From Palsa-513 sp050010595 (GTDB taxonomy: Bacteria > Actinomycetota > Thermoleophilia > Solirubrobacterales > Solirubrobacteraceae): DNA of 64,000 nt. This document shows, piece by piece, positions 62,811-64,000 of the stretch (its first letter is position 1; every line of letters starts with the position of its first letter). The notes beneath the pieces are model-generated. The model made no database searches, had not been told where the DNA came from, and saw only the letters and a program-made list of their open reading frames with translations. The stretch covers positions 1 through 64,000 of the forward strand of contig JBEKKS010000005.1 of the NCBI GenBank assembly GCA_050010595.1, written 5' to 3'. Position numbers and translations under genes: made by a program.

Positions 62811-63783
62811 CTCTTGCCCCCGGGACCTCGAGTGCCGCCCCGATCGCGCCGCCGAGGTCCCCCAGGGCGACGAGATGCACCTGCGGCGGGCGGTGGTCCG
62901 CGAACAGGTGCGGCGCCATCGCCTGCTCGATTCGCTCGACGTATGGCTGGCCAAAGCGCACGCCGAGGCCGCCGCCGATCACGACCGCCTCGACGTCGAT
63001 CAGGTTTATCGCCGAGGCGATCCCGGCGCCCAGCGCGGCGACCGCGCGATCGATCAGCTCATGCGTGAGCTTGTCATCGGCCTTCAGTGCACGGTCCCAG
63101 ATGCTGCTCGTCAGGCGGTCATGTCCGTGCTCGCGCATCAGCTCGAACAGCACCGTGTCCTCGCCCTCCTCGTGCAGCTTGCGAGCGCGCAGCTCGAGTG
63201 CGCCGCGGCCGGCGTAGGCCTCGACGCAGCCGAACCGCCCGCACGTGCACTGGCGCCCGTTCTCGCGGATGACTGTGTGGCCGATCTCGCCGGCGCCGCC
63301 GCGGCCGCGCCACAACTTGCCCTCGAGCACGACGCCGCCGCCGATCCCAGTGCCCCAGAAGACGCCTAGCAACGAGTTGTAGGGCCGGCCCGCGCCGAGC
63401 GCCAGCTCGGCGCTAGTCGCGACGGCAACGTCGTTGCCGACCGCCACCGGCACGCCGAGCTCGGCCTCGAGCTTCGGTCCAAGCGGAAACGTCCCCGTCC
63501 ATCCGGGGAGATTGCGCGCGCTGGTGACCGTGCCGGCCTGCGTGTCGATGATCCCCGGCGAGCCAACGCCGATGCCGGAGAGTGCCGCGGTTTCGACTCC
63601 CGCTGCCGCGACCGCCTCGCGCATCGCGACGGCGATCGCCGTGGCGACGTCTTGCGGTCCGCCGCTTCTCGGCGTGGCAGCTCGGGCGTTGCCGAGCACG
63701 CTGCTCGCGGCATCGACGACGATCGCCTCGATCTTCGTCCCGCCGAGGTCGACCCCGCCGCGGAGCTCTGTGCGCGCCGCCAT
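62803..63783 (-). CDS. ROK-family glucokinase
   Basis: A 326-residue ROK sugar kinase. The phosphate motif GVDLGGTKIEAIVVD (about 9-23), the GHTVIRENGRQCTCGRFGCVEAYAGR zinc/ROK signature (three cysteines and a His; given as two adjacent parts around residues 168-193) and the VAVGNDVAVA catalytic Asp (about 115-124) are present. Probably a glucokinase, but ROK members also phosphorylate ManNAc or other sugars. It is upstream of ftsH and downstream of dtd in a tight leftward group. Confidence 0.88.
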   Translation of the reverse strand: MAARTELRGGVDLGGTKIEAIVVDAASSVLGNARAATPRSGGPQDVATAIAVAMREAVAAAGVETAALSGIGVGSPGIIDTQAGTVTSARNLPGWTGTFPLGPKLEAELGVPVAVGNDVAVATSAELALGAGRPYNSLLGVFWGTGIGGGVVLEGKLWRGRGGAGEIGHTVIRENGRQCTCGRFGCVEAYAGRGALELRARKLHEEGEDTVLFELMREHGHDRLTSSIWDRALKADDKLTHELIDRAVAALGAGIASAINLIDVEAVVIGGGLGVRFGQPYVERIEQAMAPHLFADHRPPQVHLVALGDLGGAIGAALEVPGARVV

Positions 63784-63796
63784 GTCCAGCTTCAGG

Positions 63797-64000
63797 TTAC
63801 CCACCAGCCTCGAGCTCCAGCAGCAGCGTCACGGGACCGTCGTTTACGAGCTCCACCTGCATCATCGCCCCGAAGCGCCCGCGTGCGGCGCCGAGCAAGT
63901 CGCAAAAGTGCTCGTAGAGCTCGCTCGCCAGGGGCGGCTCCGCGGCCATGCCAAAGCTCGGCCGGTTGCCGCGACGCGTGTCGCCGTAGAGCGTGAACTG
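63797..64000 (-). CDS. dtd: D-aminoacyl-tRNA deacylase, 3' part (cut by window edge)
   Basis: The last 67 residues are present; the 5' part lies outside the window. QFTLYGDTRRGNRPSF (the SQFTLYGD-type motif) and the VNDGPVTLLLE segment, which contains the Gly-Pro active-site motif, identify Dtd, which clears D-amino acids from tRNA. It ends 14 bp before the glucokinase start. Confidence 0.9.
   Translation of the reverse strand, partial: QFTLYGDTRRGNRPSFGMAAEPPLASELYEHFCDLLGAARGRFGAMMQVELVNDGPVTLLLELEAGG

Overview
The window is high-GC bacterial DNA with frequent GTG/TTG starts, tightly overlapping operons and genes on both strands. The overall content (group 3b [NiFe]-hydrogenase with a two-HypC maturation set, arsM/arsN1 arsenic genes, secreted VWD-domain protein, HipA-like kinase/DUF3037 pair, DrrAB-type exporter, and rpsF-ssb-rpsR-rplI-dnaB-purA synteny) suggests an actinobacterium (Actinomycetota), plausibly of the Thermoleophilia/Solirubrobacterales. 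That placement is inference from gene content, not from a marker-gene comparison.

Layout. 1-8.8 kb is accessory: a lectin-fold DUF1349 protein, a leftward arsR-arsM-arsN1 operon and a rightward arsC. A 2,004-bp IS1595-family transposon with an unknown passenger gene and perfect 8-bp target duplications (2718-4721) splits what was the ars divergent promoter/operator. A MarR-ClC channel operon with a clear palindromic operator and a Na+/Ca2+-exchanger-type antiporter follow. 8.8-16.3 kb holds a large secreted metalloprotease-like VWD protein, small secreted/membrane proteins, a HAD phosphatase, a CBS protein and a two-receiver response regulator. 16.4-19.9 kb holds a HipA-like kinase/DUF3037 pair and a GbsR/MarR-controlled ABC-2 exporter whose regulator sits beside an 18-bp perfect inverted repeat. 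20-24.4 kb holds a hybrid histidine kinase, an aldo/keto reductase, a collagen-like secreted protein and a zinc-ribbon protein.

24.4-35.2 kb is one long leftward operon for a cytosolic group 3b (HydBGDA) NiFe hydrogenase. From its 5' end it encodes an unknown protein built of two tandem repeats, HydB, a cyclic-nucleotide-binding-domain protein, HydG, HydD, HydA, the HydA endopeptidase, HypA (with no zinc ribbon), HypF, HypC, a second HypC, HypD and HypE. No hypB is present. Structural and maturation genes overlap or are separated by a few bases, so coordinated expression is very likely.

35.3-47.5 kb is largely housekeeping: gluQ, an ECF sigma/anti-sigma pair, a class-IV aminotransferase, wecB, purA, a DnaC-like helicase loader, dnaB, an ArsR/SRPBCC pair facing clpP, then rplI-rpsR-ssb-rpsF. 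Between clpP and rplI lie three consecutive 24-bp perfect palindromes. 47.4-64 kb holds otsA, a two-component system, an M28-like membrane protein, thiL-infA, a class A PBP, HAD-CPBP-pyrE, a truncated VOC gene remnant, small secreted/membrane proteins, tRNA-Arg(CCT), ftsH, a ROK-family glucokinase and the 3' end of dtd at the edge. Two related ~200-bp inverted-repeat elements (41.0-41.2 kb and 51.4-51.7 kb, opposite orientation) look like dispersed non-autonomous repeats.

No CRISPR array, rRNA or phage module was seen.
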